A stretch of 64,000 nt of DNA. Source: Saccharothrix sp. S26 (GTDB taxonomy: Bacteria > Actinomycetota > Actinomycetes > Mycobacteriales > Pseudonocardiaceae). Positions 9,579 to 18,700 of this stretch are shown piece after piece. The first letter of the stretch is position 1, and each line of letters starts with the position of its first letter. A program made the translations under genes and the position numbers. The notes below the pieces were generated by a model. That model was given only the letters and a program-made list of their open reading frames with translations, was not told the DNA's origin and made no database searches. The stretch spans positions 124,001 through 188,000 of the forward strand of contig NZ_JAJUWT010000008.1 of assembly GCF_021390395.1 (NCBI RefSeq), in the 5' to 3' direction.

Positions 9579-9692
9579 ATGCGGCGACTCGACGGTGTTC
9601 TCCGTCCCGGTGCCACTTCCCACACCCTCGAGGACCGTCATTTCCACCCGAACCCTGAACCTGGGCGTGCTCGCGCACGTCGACGCCGGTAA
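9579..9692 (+). CDS. Short upstream open frame overlapping the ribosomal protection gene (possible leader peptide)
   Basis: A 37-codon frame beginning with ATG at 9579, 6 bases after a perfect AGGAGG, and ending with TAA at 9690-9692 inside the P-loop codons of the overlapping GTPase gene, which is in another frame. This is the only good ribosome binding site at the 5' end of the locus. It may be a regulatory leader, as in some ribosome-acting resistance genes. It may instead mark a lost base in the 5' part of the GTPase gene. The encoded peptide resembles nothing recognised. Confidence 0.4.
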   Translation: MRRLDGVLRPGATSHTLEDRHFHPNPEPGRARARRRR

Positions 9693-11619
9693 GACCAGCC
9701 TCACCGAGCGGCTGCTGTTCGACCGCGGCCGGATACCGCGGCTCGGCAGCGTCGACGCCGGTGACACGCAGACCGACAGCGGCGAGCTGGAACGCCGCCG
9801 CGGCATCACGATCCGCTCCGCCGTGGCGTGGTTCGCCCTGCCCGACCCCGTGCTGGGCGACCTCCAGGTGAACCTGGTGGACACGCCGGGGCACCCGGAC
9901 TTCATCGCCGAGGTGGAACGCGCCCTGTCCGTGCTCGACGGCGCCGTGCTGGTGATCTCGGCCGTCGAGGGCGTGCAGGCGCAGACCAAGGTGCTGATGA
10001 GGTCGTTGCGGCGACTGCGGCTGCCCACGCTGGTCTTCGTCAACAAGGTCGACCGGATGGGCGCGCGGTACGACGACCTGCTCGCCGAGATCCGCCGCCG
10101 GCTCACGCCGGCCGTCGTGCCGATGGTGCGGGTCGACCGGCTCGGCACCCGTGACGCGGGTGTCGTCGCCCGTTCGTTCGCCGACCGGTCGTTCGCCGCC
10201 GAGGTGGCCGAGCTGGTGGCCGACCACGACCTCTCCGTGCTCGGTCGGGTGATCGACGGCGACCTGCCCGCCGACCTGGCCGGGCCGTTGCGCGAGCAGG
10301 CGTGCCGCGGCCTGGTGCACCCGGTGTACTTCGGGTCGGCGCTGTCGGGCGTCGGCACGGCCGAGCTGGTCGACGGCGTGCGGCGGTTCCTCGCGCCGCG
10401 CCCGGCGTCGTCGGACGACGTGCGCGGCACGGTGTTCGCCGTCGAGCGCACCGGCAAGGGGGAGAAGGTCGCCTACCTGCGGCTGTTCTCCGGCACGCTG
10501 CACGCTCGGCAGCAGGTGGCGTTCCGGCGGCGGGACCCGTCGGGCGGGGTCGAGGAGCACCGGGGGCGCATCGCCGGGCTGGAGGTCGTCGGCGGCCGCT
10601 GCGGACCGCTGACCGCGGGGGACATCGGCAAGCTGCGCGGGCTGCCGCAGGTGCGGGTGGGCGACCGGGTGGGTGCGGACGACGACGGGCCGACCGCGCA
10701 CTTCTCGCCGCCGATCCTGGAGTCGGTGGTCCGGCCCGAGCGGTCCGGCCGGGAGGTCGAGCTGCACGCCGCGCTCACCCGGTTGGCCGACGAGGACCCG
10801 CTGATCCGGACCCGGACGGCCGCGGGCGGCGCGACGTCCGTGCTGCTGTACGGGGCCGTGCAGCGGGAGGTGATCGCCGAGCGGTTGGCGCGCGAGTTCG
10901 GGATCGAGGCGGTGTTCGAACAGGCCCGGCCGGTGTACTTCGAACGGCCGCGGGGCCGGGGCGAGGCCGTGCACGAGTTCTCCCCGCGCGGCCCCAACGA
11001 CTTCTGGCAGACCGTGGGCGTGCGGGTCGAGCCGCTGCCCCCGGGCAGCGGAACCACCTTCACCAGGCAGGCGCACCTCGGCCTGCTGCCGAAGGCCTAC
11101 CACCGCGCGATCGAGGAGGCGGTGACCACGACGCTGCGGCAGGGCCTGCACGGGTGGGAGGTGACCGACTGCGCGGTAACGATCACGCGCGTCGGCTACG
11201 AAGCGCCGAACACGGTCGCCGCCGATTTCCGGCACCTCACGCCCGTGGTGCTGTTGCGGGCGTTGCGGCAGGCGGGCAGCGCCGTGCACGAACCGGGCTA
11301 CCGCATCGAGGTGGAGGTGCCGGACGACGCGCTCAGCGCCGTGACCGGCCTGCTGCTCTCGCTGGAGGCCGACCTGGGCCCGGCGGTGGAGTCCGGCCCG
11401 GGGTGGCTCGTGCCGGGGACCATCCCGGCGCGGTGCCTGCACGACCTGGCCGTCGCCCTGCCGGGCCTGACCCGCGGCGAGGGGAGCGTCTGTCACGAGC
11501 CCGGCCCCGCCCGCCGGGTCCGCGGTCCCGCGCCCACGCGGGCCAGGACCGACGGCAACCCGCTCGACCCGGACGAGTACCTGCGGTTCCTGTCCAACCG
11601 GAACCTGGCCGGCCGGTGA
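9595..11619 (+). CDS. Tetracycline-type ribosomal protection protein (EF-G-like GTPase, Tet(M)/Otr(A) family)
   Basis: A 674-codon translational GTPase. G1 is AHVDAGKT (27-34), followed by the RRRGITIRSA switch I region typical of ribosomal protection proteins, DTPGHPDF (G3) and NKVD (G4). EF-G-like domains II-V follow. Family members bind the ribosome and release tetracycline. The length (~650 residues) fits. The start is uncertain: homologues begin a few residues before LNLGVLAHVDAGKT, but no ATG lies there. The in-frame GTG at 9595 has no nearby ribosome binding site and would add an unusual ~20-residue N-terminus; an ATT at 9641 after GAGGA is another option. A MarR gene follows after a palindromic operator. 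Confidence 0.85.
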   Translation: MFSVPVPLPTPSRTVISTRTLNLGVLAHVDAGKTSLTERLLFDRGRIPRLGSVDAGDTQTDSGELERRRGITIRSAVAWFALPDPVLGDLQVNLVDTPGHPDFIAEVERALSVLDGAVLVISAVEGVQAQTKVLMRSLRRLRLPTLVFVNKVDRMGARYDDLLAEIRRRLTPAVVPMVRVDRLGTRDAGVVARSFADRSFAAEVAELVADHDLSVLGRVIDGDLPADLAGPLREQACRGLVHPVYFGSALSGVGTAELVDGVRRFLAPRPASSDDVRGTVFAVERTGKGEKVAYLRLFSGTLHARQQVAFRRRDPSGGVEEHRGRIAGLEVVGGRCGPLTAGDIGKLRGLPQVRVGDRVGADDDGPTAHFSPPILESVVRPERSGREVELHAALTRLADEDPLIRTRTAAGGATSVLLYGAVQREVIAERLAREFGIEAVFEQARPVYFERPRGRGEAVHEFSPRGPNDFWQTVGVRVEPLPPGSGTTFTRQAHLGLLPKAYHRAIEEAVTTTLRQGLHGWEVTDCAVTITRVGYEAPNTVAADFRHLTPVVLLRALRQAGSAVHEPGYRIEVEVPDDALSAVTGLLLSLEADLGPAVESGPGWLVPGTIPARCLHDLAVALPGLTRGEGSVCHEPGPARRVRGPAPTRARTDGNPLDPDEYLRFLSNRNLAGR

Positions 11620-11622
11620 GCT

Positions 11623-11640
11623 TTGACAGGTACCTGTCAA
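11623..11640. promoter_or_regulatory. 18-bp perfect palindrome, likely MarR operator
   Basis: TTGACAGGTACCTGTCAA is an exact palindrome starting 3 bases after the GTPase stop and 18 bases before the marR GTG start. It includes a TTGACA -35-like hexamer, so a bound dimer would block the promoter. Autoregulation by the adjacent MarR protein is the simplest reading. Confidence 0.75.
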
Positions 11641-11658
11641 TCTGCCAGATTGTCCGAT

Positions 11659-12102
11659 GTGACCGAGCTGTCCGATCGGGGCCGGGAGTTCTCCGCGCTC
11701 CTCGTCGAGGTGTTCCGGGTGAACGGCCTGCTGCTGGCCGCGGGCGACGGGCTGGCCGAGCCCTCCGGGCTGACCAGCGCGCGCTGGCAGGTGCTCGGCG
11801 TGATCGACCACGGGCCGTGCACGATCGCCCAAGTGGCCCGGAGCATGGGCCTGACCAGGCAGGCGGTCCGGCAGACCGCGGCCGGCCTGGTCCGCGACGG
11901 CATGGCGGTGTTCCAGGACAACGTGCGCGACCGCCGGGCCAGGCTGCTCGCGCTCACCCCCCACGGCCGGTCGGCGCTGCGCGAGGTCGAACACCGCCAG
12001 GCGGCGTGGGCGAACGACGTGGCGGCCCGCATCTCGCTCACCGAGCTGCGGGCCGCCACCGGCACGCTGCGCGACCTCGGCGACCTGTTGGAGGACCGCT
12101 GA
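11659..12102 (+). CDS. MarR-family transcriptional regulator
   Basis: A 147-residue winged-helix protein. The recognition helix region is CTIAQVARSMGLTRQAVRQTAAGLV, followed by the wing VQDNVRDRRARLLALTPHGR-type segment that characterises MarR proteins, and C-terminal dimerisation helices. The GTG at 11659 is chosen because an upstream in-frame TTG at 11623 lies inside the palindromic operator. It follows the ribosomal protection gene by 39 bases in the same direction and may control it as well as itself. MarR proteins usually sense small aromatic or antibiotic-like ligands; the ligand here is unknown. Confidence 0.85.
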   Translation: MTELSDRGREFSALLVEVFRVNGLLLAAGDGLAEPSGLTSARWQVLGVIDHGPCTIAQVARSMGLTRQAVRQTAAGLVRDGMAVFQDNVRDRRARLLALTPHGRSALREVEHRQAAWANDVAARISLTELRAATGTLRDLGDLLEDR

Positions 12103-12217
12103 CCGTGAACCCGCCGCGCCGTGCGTGTCGATCGACGGCGTGCCGGCGGGCTTCCCGGTGGACGGCTTCGCGCCGGACCCGGTCGACCCGCCGGTGAACG
12201 CGGGGGAGTAGTGGCGG

Positions 12218-12769
12218 TCAGGTCGGGAACAGCCTGCCCGCGAAGGCTCGCACCACCGCCTCCGGGTCGCGGTCGTCCCGCGGCAGCGCGCCGGTGTTCC
12301 ACAGCGTGGCGAAGCCGTGCACGAGCGACCACGCCGCGACCGACGCGAGCTCCGGGTCCGGTCGGTCCGCGACACCGTCCGCCAGCGCCGCGCCGGCCCG
12401 ATCGCGCTCCCGCACCAGCGCCGGGTCGTCGCGGTGGTAGAGGTCGGGCCGGAACATGACCTCGAAGTGCGCCCGGTGGTCGACCGCGAAGCGCACGTAG
12501 GCCGCGCCGAGCTCGACGATGTCCCCGCCCGCCGCCACGGTCGCGTCCAGCGCGTCGGCCAGGAGCGCGAAGCCCTCGGCGGCGAGCGCGGTGAGCAGGC
12601 CCGCCTTGTCCTTGAAGTGGTGCACCGGTCCGGCGTGCGAGACGCCGACCCGCCGCGCCAGGTCGCGCAGGCCGACGCCGGCGGGGCCGTGCTCGGTGAT
12701 CGCCTCGACGGCCGCGTCCAGCACGGCGCGGCGCAGGTCCCCGTGGTGGTACGGGCGCTGGGTGCTCAC
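12218..12769 (-). CDS. TetR-family regulator with WHG-type ligand domain
   Basis: A 183-residue protein. The N-terminal helix-turn-helix is YHHGDLRRAVLDAAVEAITEHGPAGVGLRDLARRVGVSHAGPVHHFKDKAGLL, which is a textbook TetR DNA-binding domain. The C-terminal half contains WSLVHGFATLW, the signature of the WHG ligand-binding subfamily. It diverges from the DoxX gene with 92 bases between the two starts, so it probably represses that promoter and its own. The ligand is unknown. Confidence 0.85.
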   Translation of the reverse strand: MSTQRPYHHGDLRRAVLDAAVEAITEHGPAGVGLRDLARRVGVSHAGPVHHFKDKAGLLTALAAEGFALLADALDATVAAGGDIVELGAAYVRFAVDHRAHFEVMFRPDLYHRDDPALVRERDRAGAALADGVADRPDPELASVAAWSLVHGFATLWNTGALPRDDRDPEAVVRAFAGRLFPT

Positions 12770-12796
12770 CCCGGCAGCGTACCCACGATCTAGACA

Positions 12797-12837
12797 TTGA
12801 CAAGTTGGCCGGTCGAGCGCAATCTTTTCACTGTCAA
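12797..12837 (+). promoter_or_regulatory. Sigma-70-type promoter and TTGACA/TGTCAA inverted half-sites upstream of doxX
   Basis: TTGACA (12797-12802), a 17-base spacer and CAATCT (12820-12825) form a good housekeeping-type promoter in a locally AT-rich stretch. TGTCAA at 12832-12837 is the inverse of the -35 hexamer and resembles the arms of the MarR palindrome 1.2 kb away. A TetR or MarR protein could bind here. Confidence 0.5.
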
Positions 12838-12861
12838 GTTCGTGTTGTCGAAGGAGTTCCC

Positions 12862-13368
12862 GTGGCGCCGCTCGTCATCCTCGTCCTCGTCGTCCTGGCG
12901 GTGTCCGGTCTGCGCGCGGCCGGTGTCACCCGCGTCCCGGCCTGGCCGTTCGCCGTGCGGTGCGGTGTCGCCGCGATGTTCGTCGCGACCGGCCTGGCGC
13001 ACTTCGTCGGCCTGCGCGAGGAGCTGATCGCGATGGTGCCGCCCGCGATCCCCGAGCCGGCCCTCGTGGTCACGGTGACCGGCGTGCTGGAGCTGGCGGG
13101 CGCGGTGGGCGTGCTGTGGCACCGGACCGCGCCGTGGGCGGCGGCCGGGCTCACCCTGATGTTGATCGGCATGTTCCCGGCGAACGTCCACGCCGCCGAC
13201 AAGGGCATCTCGCCCTCCTTCGGCGACGCCCTGCTGCCGCGCACGTTGATGCAGATCGTGTTCCTCGCGGCCACCGTGACCATCGTCGTCCACTACGCCC
13301 GCGCCCGCCGCGACCCCGCGTCCCGCCCGGTTACGCCGTCCGCGCGCCCGGGTACCCCTCGGACCTGA
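12862..13368 (+). CDS. DoxX-family membrane protein
   Basis: A 168-residue protein with four predicted membrane helices. It has the DoxX features of a small hydrophobic bundle with ATGLAHFVG after helix 2 and GVLELAGAVGVLW in the middle, and ends with a basic tail. Some DoxX proteins take part in thiol and redox homeostasis at the membrane; function is otherwise poorly defined. The GTG at 12862 is selected because AAGGAG precedes it by 6 bases. It is divergent from the TetR gene, which is its likely regulator. Confidence 0.78.
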   Translation: MAPLVILVLVVLAVSGLRAAGVTRVPAWPFAVRCGVAAMFVATGLAHFVGLREELIAMVPPAIPEPALVVTVTGVLELAGAVGVLWHRTAPWAAAGLTLMLIGMFPANVHAADKGISPSFGDALLPRTLMQIVFLAATVTIVVHYARARRDPASRPVTPSARPGTPRT

Positions 13369-13426
13369 CGAACGACAGCGGGTGGACGCGAGCGCCACGC
13401 CGCCGTGACGTCACCAGGAGGGACGC

Positions 13427-13576
13427 GTGAACTCGCAGCTCGGTGACCACGAACCCGACCCGCCGGACCCGTTGGCGCCGGATCCCGTCCCGCGCCGGCC
13501 GCAGCCGCCCGGCCACCCCGACCCGGTGCCGCCCGAGCCGATGCCCCGGCCGACGCCGCCGACCTCCGGCCGCTGA
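13427..13576 (+). CDS. 49-residue proline-rich small protein
   Basis: A short frame starting with GTG at 13427, preceded by AGGAGGG with 4-base spacing, and ending 3 bases before the terC start. About one third of the residues are Pro and the rest are mainly Asp, Glu, Arg and Gly, so it should be disordered. The strong ribosome binding site and tight spacing suggest it is real and translationally coupled to terC. No family was recognised. Confidence 0.5.
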   Translation: MNSQLGDHEPDPPDPLAPDPVPRRPQPPGHPDPVPPEPMPRPTPPTSGR

Positions 13577-13579
13577 CCC

Positions 13580-14593
13580 GTGCCGGACATCGGGGCGCTG
13601 ACCTGGGCGCTCACCATCGGCCTTGTCCTGCTGCTGCTCGCGGTGGACCTGGCGCTGGCCGTCGTGCGCCCGCACCGGGTGAAGATCGGCGAGGCCACCG
13701 CCTGGTCGGTGGGCTACGTGCTCGTCGCCGTGCTGTTCGGCGTGTGGTTCACCCTCTCCCACGGCGGCCAGGCGGGCACCGAGTACTTCGTCGGCTACCT
13801 GGTGGAGAAGAGCCTGTCGGTCGACAACCTGTTCGTGTTCGTGATCATCATGTCGACGTTCGCGGTGCCGGAGGCGCACCAGCACGAGGTGCTGACGTTC
13901 GGCATCGCGCTGGCGCTGGCGTTGCGCGCGGTGTTCATCGCGGTCGGCGCGACGCTGCTGGCGTTGTTCTCGTTCGTGTTCCTGCTGTTCGGCCTGCTAC
14001 TGCTCTACACGGCCGTGCAGCTGTTCCGGCACCGCGACGAGGACCCGGACATCGAGGACAACGTCGTGGTGAAGACCGCGCGGCGGGTGCTGCCCGTCGC
14101 CGACGACTACGACGGCGGCAGGCTGTTCACCCGCGCGGACGGGCGGCGGGTGGCCACGCCCCTGTTCGTGGTGCTGCTCGCGATCGGCAGCATCGACGTG
14201 CTGTTCGCGCTCGACTCGATCCCGGCGGTCTTCGGCATCACGTCCGAGCCGTACGTCGTGTTCGCCGCCAACGCGTTCGCCCTGCTCGGGCTGCGGGCGT
14301 TGTTCTTCCTGGTCAAGGGCCTGCTGGACCGGCTGGTGTACCTGTCGACGGGCCTGTCGCTGATCCTGGCGTTCATCGGGGTGAAGCTCGTCCTGCACTG
14401 GGCGCACGAGGACGTGGACCCGCGCGTGCCGCAGGTGCCGACGCTGCTGAGCCTCGGCGTGATCGTGGTGGTGCTGGCGGTCGTGACGGTGGCCAGCCTG
14501 GTGAAGACGCGGCGCGACCCGTCGGTCAAGGCCCGCCCGGGGTCCTTGCGGGCGCGCCGCCGGGCCGAGGCCGACGAGCGCCGCCGGACGTGA
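13580..14593 (+). CDS. TerC/Alx-family integral membrane protein
   Basis: A 337-residue protein with about nine membrane helices. Both conserved TerC acidic motifs are present: EKSLSVDNLFVFVIIMSTF in helix 3 and ALDSIPAVFGIT later, whose Asp and Asn residues are thought to bind a metal in the membrane. Members include tellurite-resistance TerC and the alkali-induced manganese exporter Alx; no other ter gene lies nearby, so a manganese or general metal role is more likely than tellurite resistance. The C-terminus is a basic cytosolic tail. Confidence 0.87.
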   Translation: MPDIGALTWALTIGLVLLLLAVDLALAVVRPHRVKIGEATAWSVGYVLVAVLFGVWFTLSHGGQAGTEYFVGYLVEKSLSVDNLFVFVIIMSTFAVPEAHQHEVLTFGIALALALRAVFIAVGATLLALFSFVFLLFGLLLLYTAVQLFRHRDEDPDIEDNVVVKTARRVLPVADDYDGGRLFTRADGRRVATPLFVVLLAIGSIDVLFALDSIPAVFGITSEPYVVFAANAFALLGLRALFFLVKGLLDRLVYLSTGLSLILAFIGVKLVLHWAHEDVDPRVPQVPTLLSLGVIVVVLAVVTVASLVKTRRDPSVKARPGSLRARRRAEADERRRT

Positions 14594-14782
14594 CCGGACC
14601 GCCCGCTCGTGCGCCGGAGCTGCGGTACAAGATTTTTTCAAGTTTTCTTTCAGCTCCTCGGTCCACACTTCAACAGCCACGCCACCACCGGCCGGGGGGA
14701 CGGAAGGGGGCGTCTGGCACCAGGGGGGAAGACCGGCGAGCGGGCGCGGGGCGCGCATCCCGCGCCCGCCGCCGGCACACCC

Positions 14783-15649
14783 CTAGCGGGCGAGCAGGTC
14801 GCGCAGCGCCTTCACGACCTCGCCCGGCGCTTCCTCGGCCATGAAGTGGCCGCACGACACGGTCCGGTGCTCCAGGTCCGCCGCCCACTCCCGCCACCGG
14901 GCCGCGGCGTCGAAGCCGAGCGCCGCACCCCAGTCCTGCTGCAACACCGTCACCGGCATGCGCAGCCGGTTCCCGGCCTCCCGGTCGGCCAGGTCGTGCT
15001 CGACGTCCACGGTCGCGGACGCGCGGTAGTCGGCGACGATCGACGGGACGGCCTCCCGCGACGCCTTCAGGTACGCGGCGCGCACGTCGGCCGGGATCGC
15101 GGCCGGGTCGTTGGCCCAGAGGTCGAGGAAGTGGCCGAAGAACGCGTCCGCCGAGGCGCTGATCAGGGCCTCGGGCAGACCCGGCGGCTGGGCCATGAGG
15201 TAGAGGTGGAAGCCGACGGCGGCGGTCGTGCCGTGCAGGACGTCCCACATGTCGAGGGTCGGCAGCACGTCGAGCGACGCCAGGTGGGTGATCGCGTCGG
15301 GGTGGTCCAGCCCGGCGCGGATGGCCACCAGCGCCCCCCGGTCGTGACCCGCCAGCGCGAACCGGTCGTGCCCCAACGCGCGGGCGAGGGCAATGACGTC
15401 GGCGGCCATCGCGCGCTTGGCGTAGGTCGAGCCGTCGTCGGCCGGCTTGTCGCTGTCGCCGTAGCCCCGCAGGTCCGGGCAGATGACGGTGTGGTCGGCG
15501 GCCAGGTCGGCGGCGACGTGCCGCCACATCAGGTGGGTCTGCGGGAAGCCGTGCAGCAGCACGACCGGGCTGCCCGAGCCGCCCACGGCGACGTTGAGCG
15601 CCACGCCGTCGGCGACGGTGACGCGGTCCTGGGTGAACGAGGTGATCAT
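14783..15649 (-). CDS. Alpha/beta hydrolase resembling haloacetate dehalogenases
   Basis: A 288-residue alpha/beta hydrolase. HGFPQTHLMWR gives the oxyanion region, DLRGYGDSDKP the family loop, D103 in GHDRG the nucleophile and H268 in CGHFMAEE the catalytic His. An Asp nucleophile with this HGFPQTHLMWR/GHDRG pairing is typical of fluoroacetate dehalogenase and related epoxide-hydrolase-like enzymes; the physiological substrate cannot be read from sequence. It is divergent from the BTAD regulator gene 122 bases away, which may control it. The interval after its 3' end (14594-14782) holds no gene, but does hold a run of T-rich sequence at 14634-14652. Confidence 0.8.
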   Translation of the reverse strand: MITSFTQDRVTVADGVALNVAVGGSGSPVVLLHGFPQTHLMWRHVAADLAADHTVICPDLRGYGDSDKPADDGSTYAKRAMAADVIALARALGHDRFALAGHDRGALVAIRAGLDHPDAITHLASLDVLPTLDMWDVLHGTTAAVGFHLYLMAQPPGLPEALISASADAFFGHFLDLWANDPAAIPADVRAAYLKASREAVPSIVADYRASATVDVEHDLADREAGNRLRMPVTVLQQDWGAALGFDAAARWREWAADLEHRTVSCGHFMAEEAPGEVVKALRDLLAR

Positions 15650-15771
15650 GTCCTGCTCCGGGGTCTCTGGCTGGTTGCGCGACCCACTCTCGGCCGGCCC
15701 GATCAGCGTTCGATCAGCAGCCGATCACCACCGCCGGGTAGGCCCGGACCAGGTCGGATACGTTGTCGGCG

Positions 15772-18700
15772 ATGGTGCGCTTCGGGGTGTTGGGTCCGTT
15801 GAAGGCCGTGGGCGAACGCGGGCCGGTCGACCTCAAGGGGCCGCGGCACCGCGCCGTGCTGGCCCGGCTGCTGGTCGCCGGCGGCCGCGTGGTGCCGGTC
15901 ACCCGGCTCGTGGACGACCTGTGGGGTGGTGACGCGCCGAACGGCGCCATCGGCGCGGTGCAGACGTTCGTCGGCGCGCTGCGCAAGGCCCTCGAACCGG
16001 ACCGGCCACCCCGCACGCCCGCCCGGCTGCTGGTCACCGTGCCGCCGGGGTACGCCCTGCGGGCGGACGACGTGGACGCCCGGCGGTTCGAGGCCGCGGT
16101 CGCCCAGTCGGCCCGGCTGCTCGCCGACGGCCGCCCCGGCGACGCGGCAGCCCTGCTGGACGAGGCGCTCGCGCTCTGGCGCGGCCCCGCCTACGCGGAG
16201 TTCGCCGACCAGCCGTGGGCGCACGGCGAAGTCGCCCGGCTCGACGAGGTGCGGCTGCTGGCCGTGGAACGGCGGGCCGAGGCGGCGCTGGCGCTGGGCG
16301 ACCCGGCGGGCGCGGTGCCCGACCTGCGGGCCCACGTGGCCGCGCACCCGTTGCGCGAGGACGGCCGCCGGCTGCTCGCCCTCGCGCTGTACCGGACCGG
16401 GCGGCAGGGCGAGGCGCTGGCCGCCCTCCGCCAGTCCCGCGAGGTGCTGCGCGCCGAGCTCGGCGTCGACCCCGGCCACGCCCTGCGCCGGCTCGAAACC
16501 GACATCCTCGCCCACTCGCCGACCCTCGCCCCGCCGCCACCGCCCACCCGGTCGACCTCGTTCATCGGCCGCGCCGACGAGCTGGCCGAGCTGGACCGGG
16601 CCGCGAGGACCGGCCGACGGCTCGCGTTGCTCTCCGGCACGGCCGGCGCGGGCAAGACCGCGTTGACCCGCGAGTTCACCGAACGGCTCGCCGCCGCGGG
16701 CTGGACGACCGCGTGGGGCGACTGCCCCGAGGACGCGCCCGCCGCCTGGCCGTGGACGCGGATCGCGGACGCCCTCGCGGCGGCCGGGCACCCGCCACCG
16801 GACCCGCTCGCCCACCGGCTGCCGCGGCACCGCGCGATCGCCGCCCACCTGGCCGGGCTCCCGAACCCCGTCCTGCTGGTGTTCGACGACCTGCACCGGG
16901 CCGACGAGGACACCCTCGCGCTCGTGACGGCGCTGGCCGCCGACCCCGACGCCGGCCGCCTGCTGGTCGTGGCCACCTACCGCTCGACCGAGATCTCCGC
17001 CGCCCTGACCGGCGCGCTGGGCCGGGCCGCCCGCACCGACCCCGTCCGCGTCTACCTGGGCGGCCTCACCGAACCCGAGGTGCGGGAGCTGGTCGAGGCC
17101 AGCACCGACCGCGCGCCGGGCGACGCCGACGTCCGCGCGATCCACACCCGCAGCGGCGGCAACCCGTTCTTCGTCCGCGAGCTGACCCGCCTCTGGGAGA
17201 CCGACCCGGCCCTGCGCACCGTGCCCGCCGGCGTCCGCGACGTCATCCGCCACCGCCTCGGCCGGCTCGGCGACACCGCGCGGACCCACCTGCGGCAGGC
17301 GTCCGTGCTCGGTCAGGAGGTCGACCTCGACGTGCTGATCCCGCTGGCCGGCGACGAGGACGCGGTGCTGGACACCGTCGAGTCCGCGCTGCTCGCCGGT
17401 TTCCTGGTCGAGCAGGACGCGCAGCGCCTGCGGTTCGCCCACGCGCTCGTGCACGAGACCCTGTACGACGACATCCCGCACGCCCGCCGGGCCCGCTGGC
17501 ACGCCGCCACCGCGGACGTGGTCGAGCGGATGCGCCCCGACGACGTCGACACCATCGCCCACCACCTCCTGCGCGCCGGGAACCGGGCCGCCGACGCCCG
17601 CACCGCGCACTACACCCGTGCCGCCGCCGAACGGGCCGAACGCCGCTTCGCACCGCACCAGGCGGCCGCGCTGTGGCGGGAGACCACGCGCCGCGCCCCG
17701 CACGACCTGGACGCGGTGATGGGCCTGGTCCGTGCCCTCGCCGTCACCGGCGACCTGGAGCAGGCCCGCCGCCACCGGGCGGAGGCGGTCGCCGGGGTGA
17801 GCGCCGACCCGGTGCTCGTCGCCCGCACGATCGGCTCGTTCGACGTGCCCGCGATCTGGACCACCAACGACGACGAAGCCCTCTCCGCCCGGCTGGCCGA
17901 CGCCGCCGAACGCGCGCTGGGCGCACTGCCGCCCGGCCACCCGGTCGAACGCGCCCGCCTGCTCATCACCATCGCGATGGAACGCCGGGCCGACACCGGG
18001 CCACGCGGCCGTGAAGCGGCGGTGCGGGCGGAGGCCATCGCCCGCGACCTCGACGACCCGTCGTTGCTCGGGATGGCGCTCAACGGCCGGTTCCTCCAGA
18101 CCTGCCACCGGGCGGGCCTCGCCCCCGACCGGGCCCGCATCGGCGCGGAACTGCTCGACCTCGCCACCCGCCACGGCCTGGTGTCGTTCGAGGTGCTCGC
18201 CCACCTGATCCTCGCGCAGGCCCGCACCGCGCTCGCCGACCTCGCCGCCGCCGACCACCACGCCGCCGCGGCCGACGCCCTCGCCGAACGCCACGACCTG
18301 CCGCTGGTCGGCGTCTTCACCGCCTGGCACGCCGCGCTGCGCCTGGCCGTCACCGGGCGCAGCGACGAGGCCAGGGCCGCTTACCGCGCCGCCACGACCC
18401 GCCTCGCCGGCGCCGGCATGCCGGGCGTCGAGCACGGGATCGGGCCGCTGGCGCTACTCAGCCTCGGCGACCTGCCCGACGGCGACTGGGGCCCGTACGA
18501 GCCGTGGGCGCGCCCGGTCGTCCTGCTCGCGCGAGGGCGACGCGCCGAAGCCCTCGCCTCCCCGATCCCCGACTCGCCGCACGACCTGCTGCTCGAAGCC
18601 CGGCTGTGCCTGCACGCCGTGATCGCCATCGAAGCAGGCGACCAGCCGACCATGGCCCGCCTGTACGACGCCCTGCTCCCCGCGGCCGGCGAACTGGCGG

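Noticed and set aside
12125..12211. 28-codon frame after marR (MSIDGVPAGFPVDGF...)
   Set aside because: Reads smoothly, but it has no ribosome binding site and no recognisable relatives; could be the tail of a lost gene. Too weak to list as a feature.
14594..14782. T-rich run at 14634-14652 considered as a rho-independent terminator
   Set aside because: No stable stem directly precedes the T-run on either strand; it may still aid termination between convergent genes.
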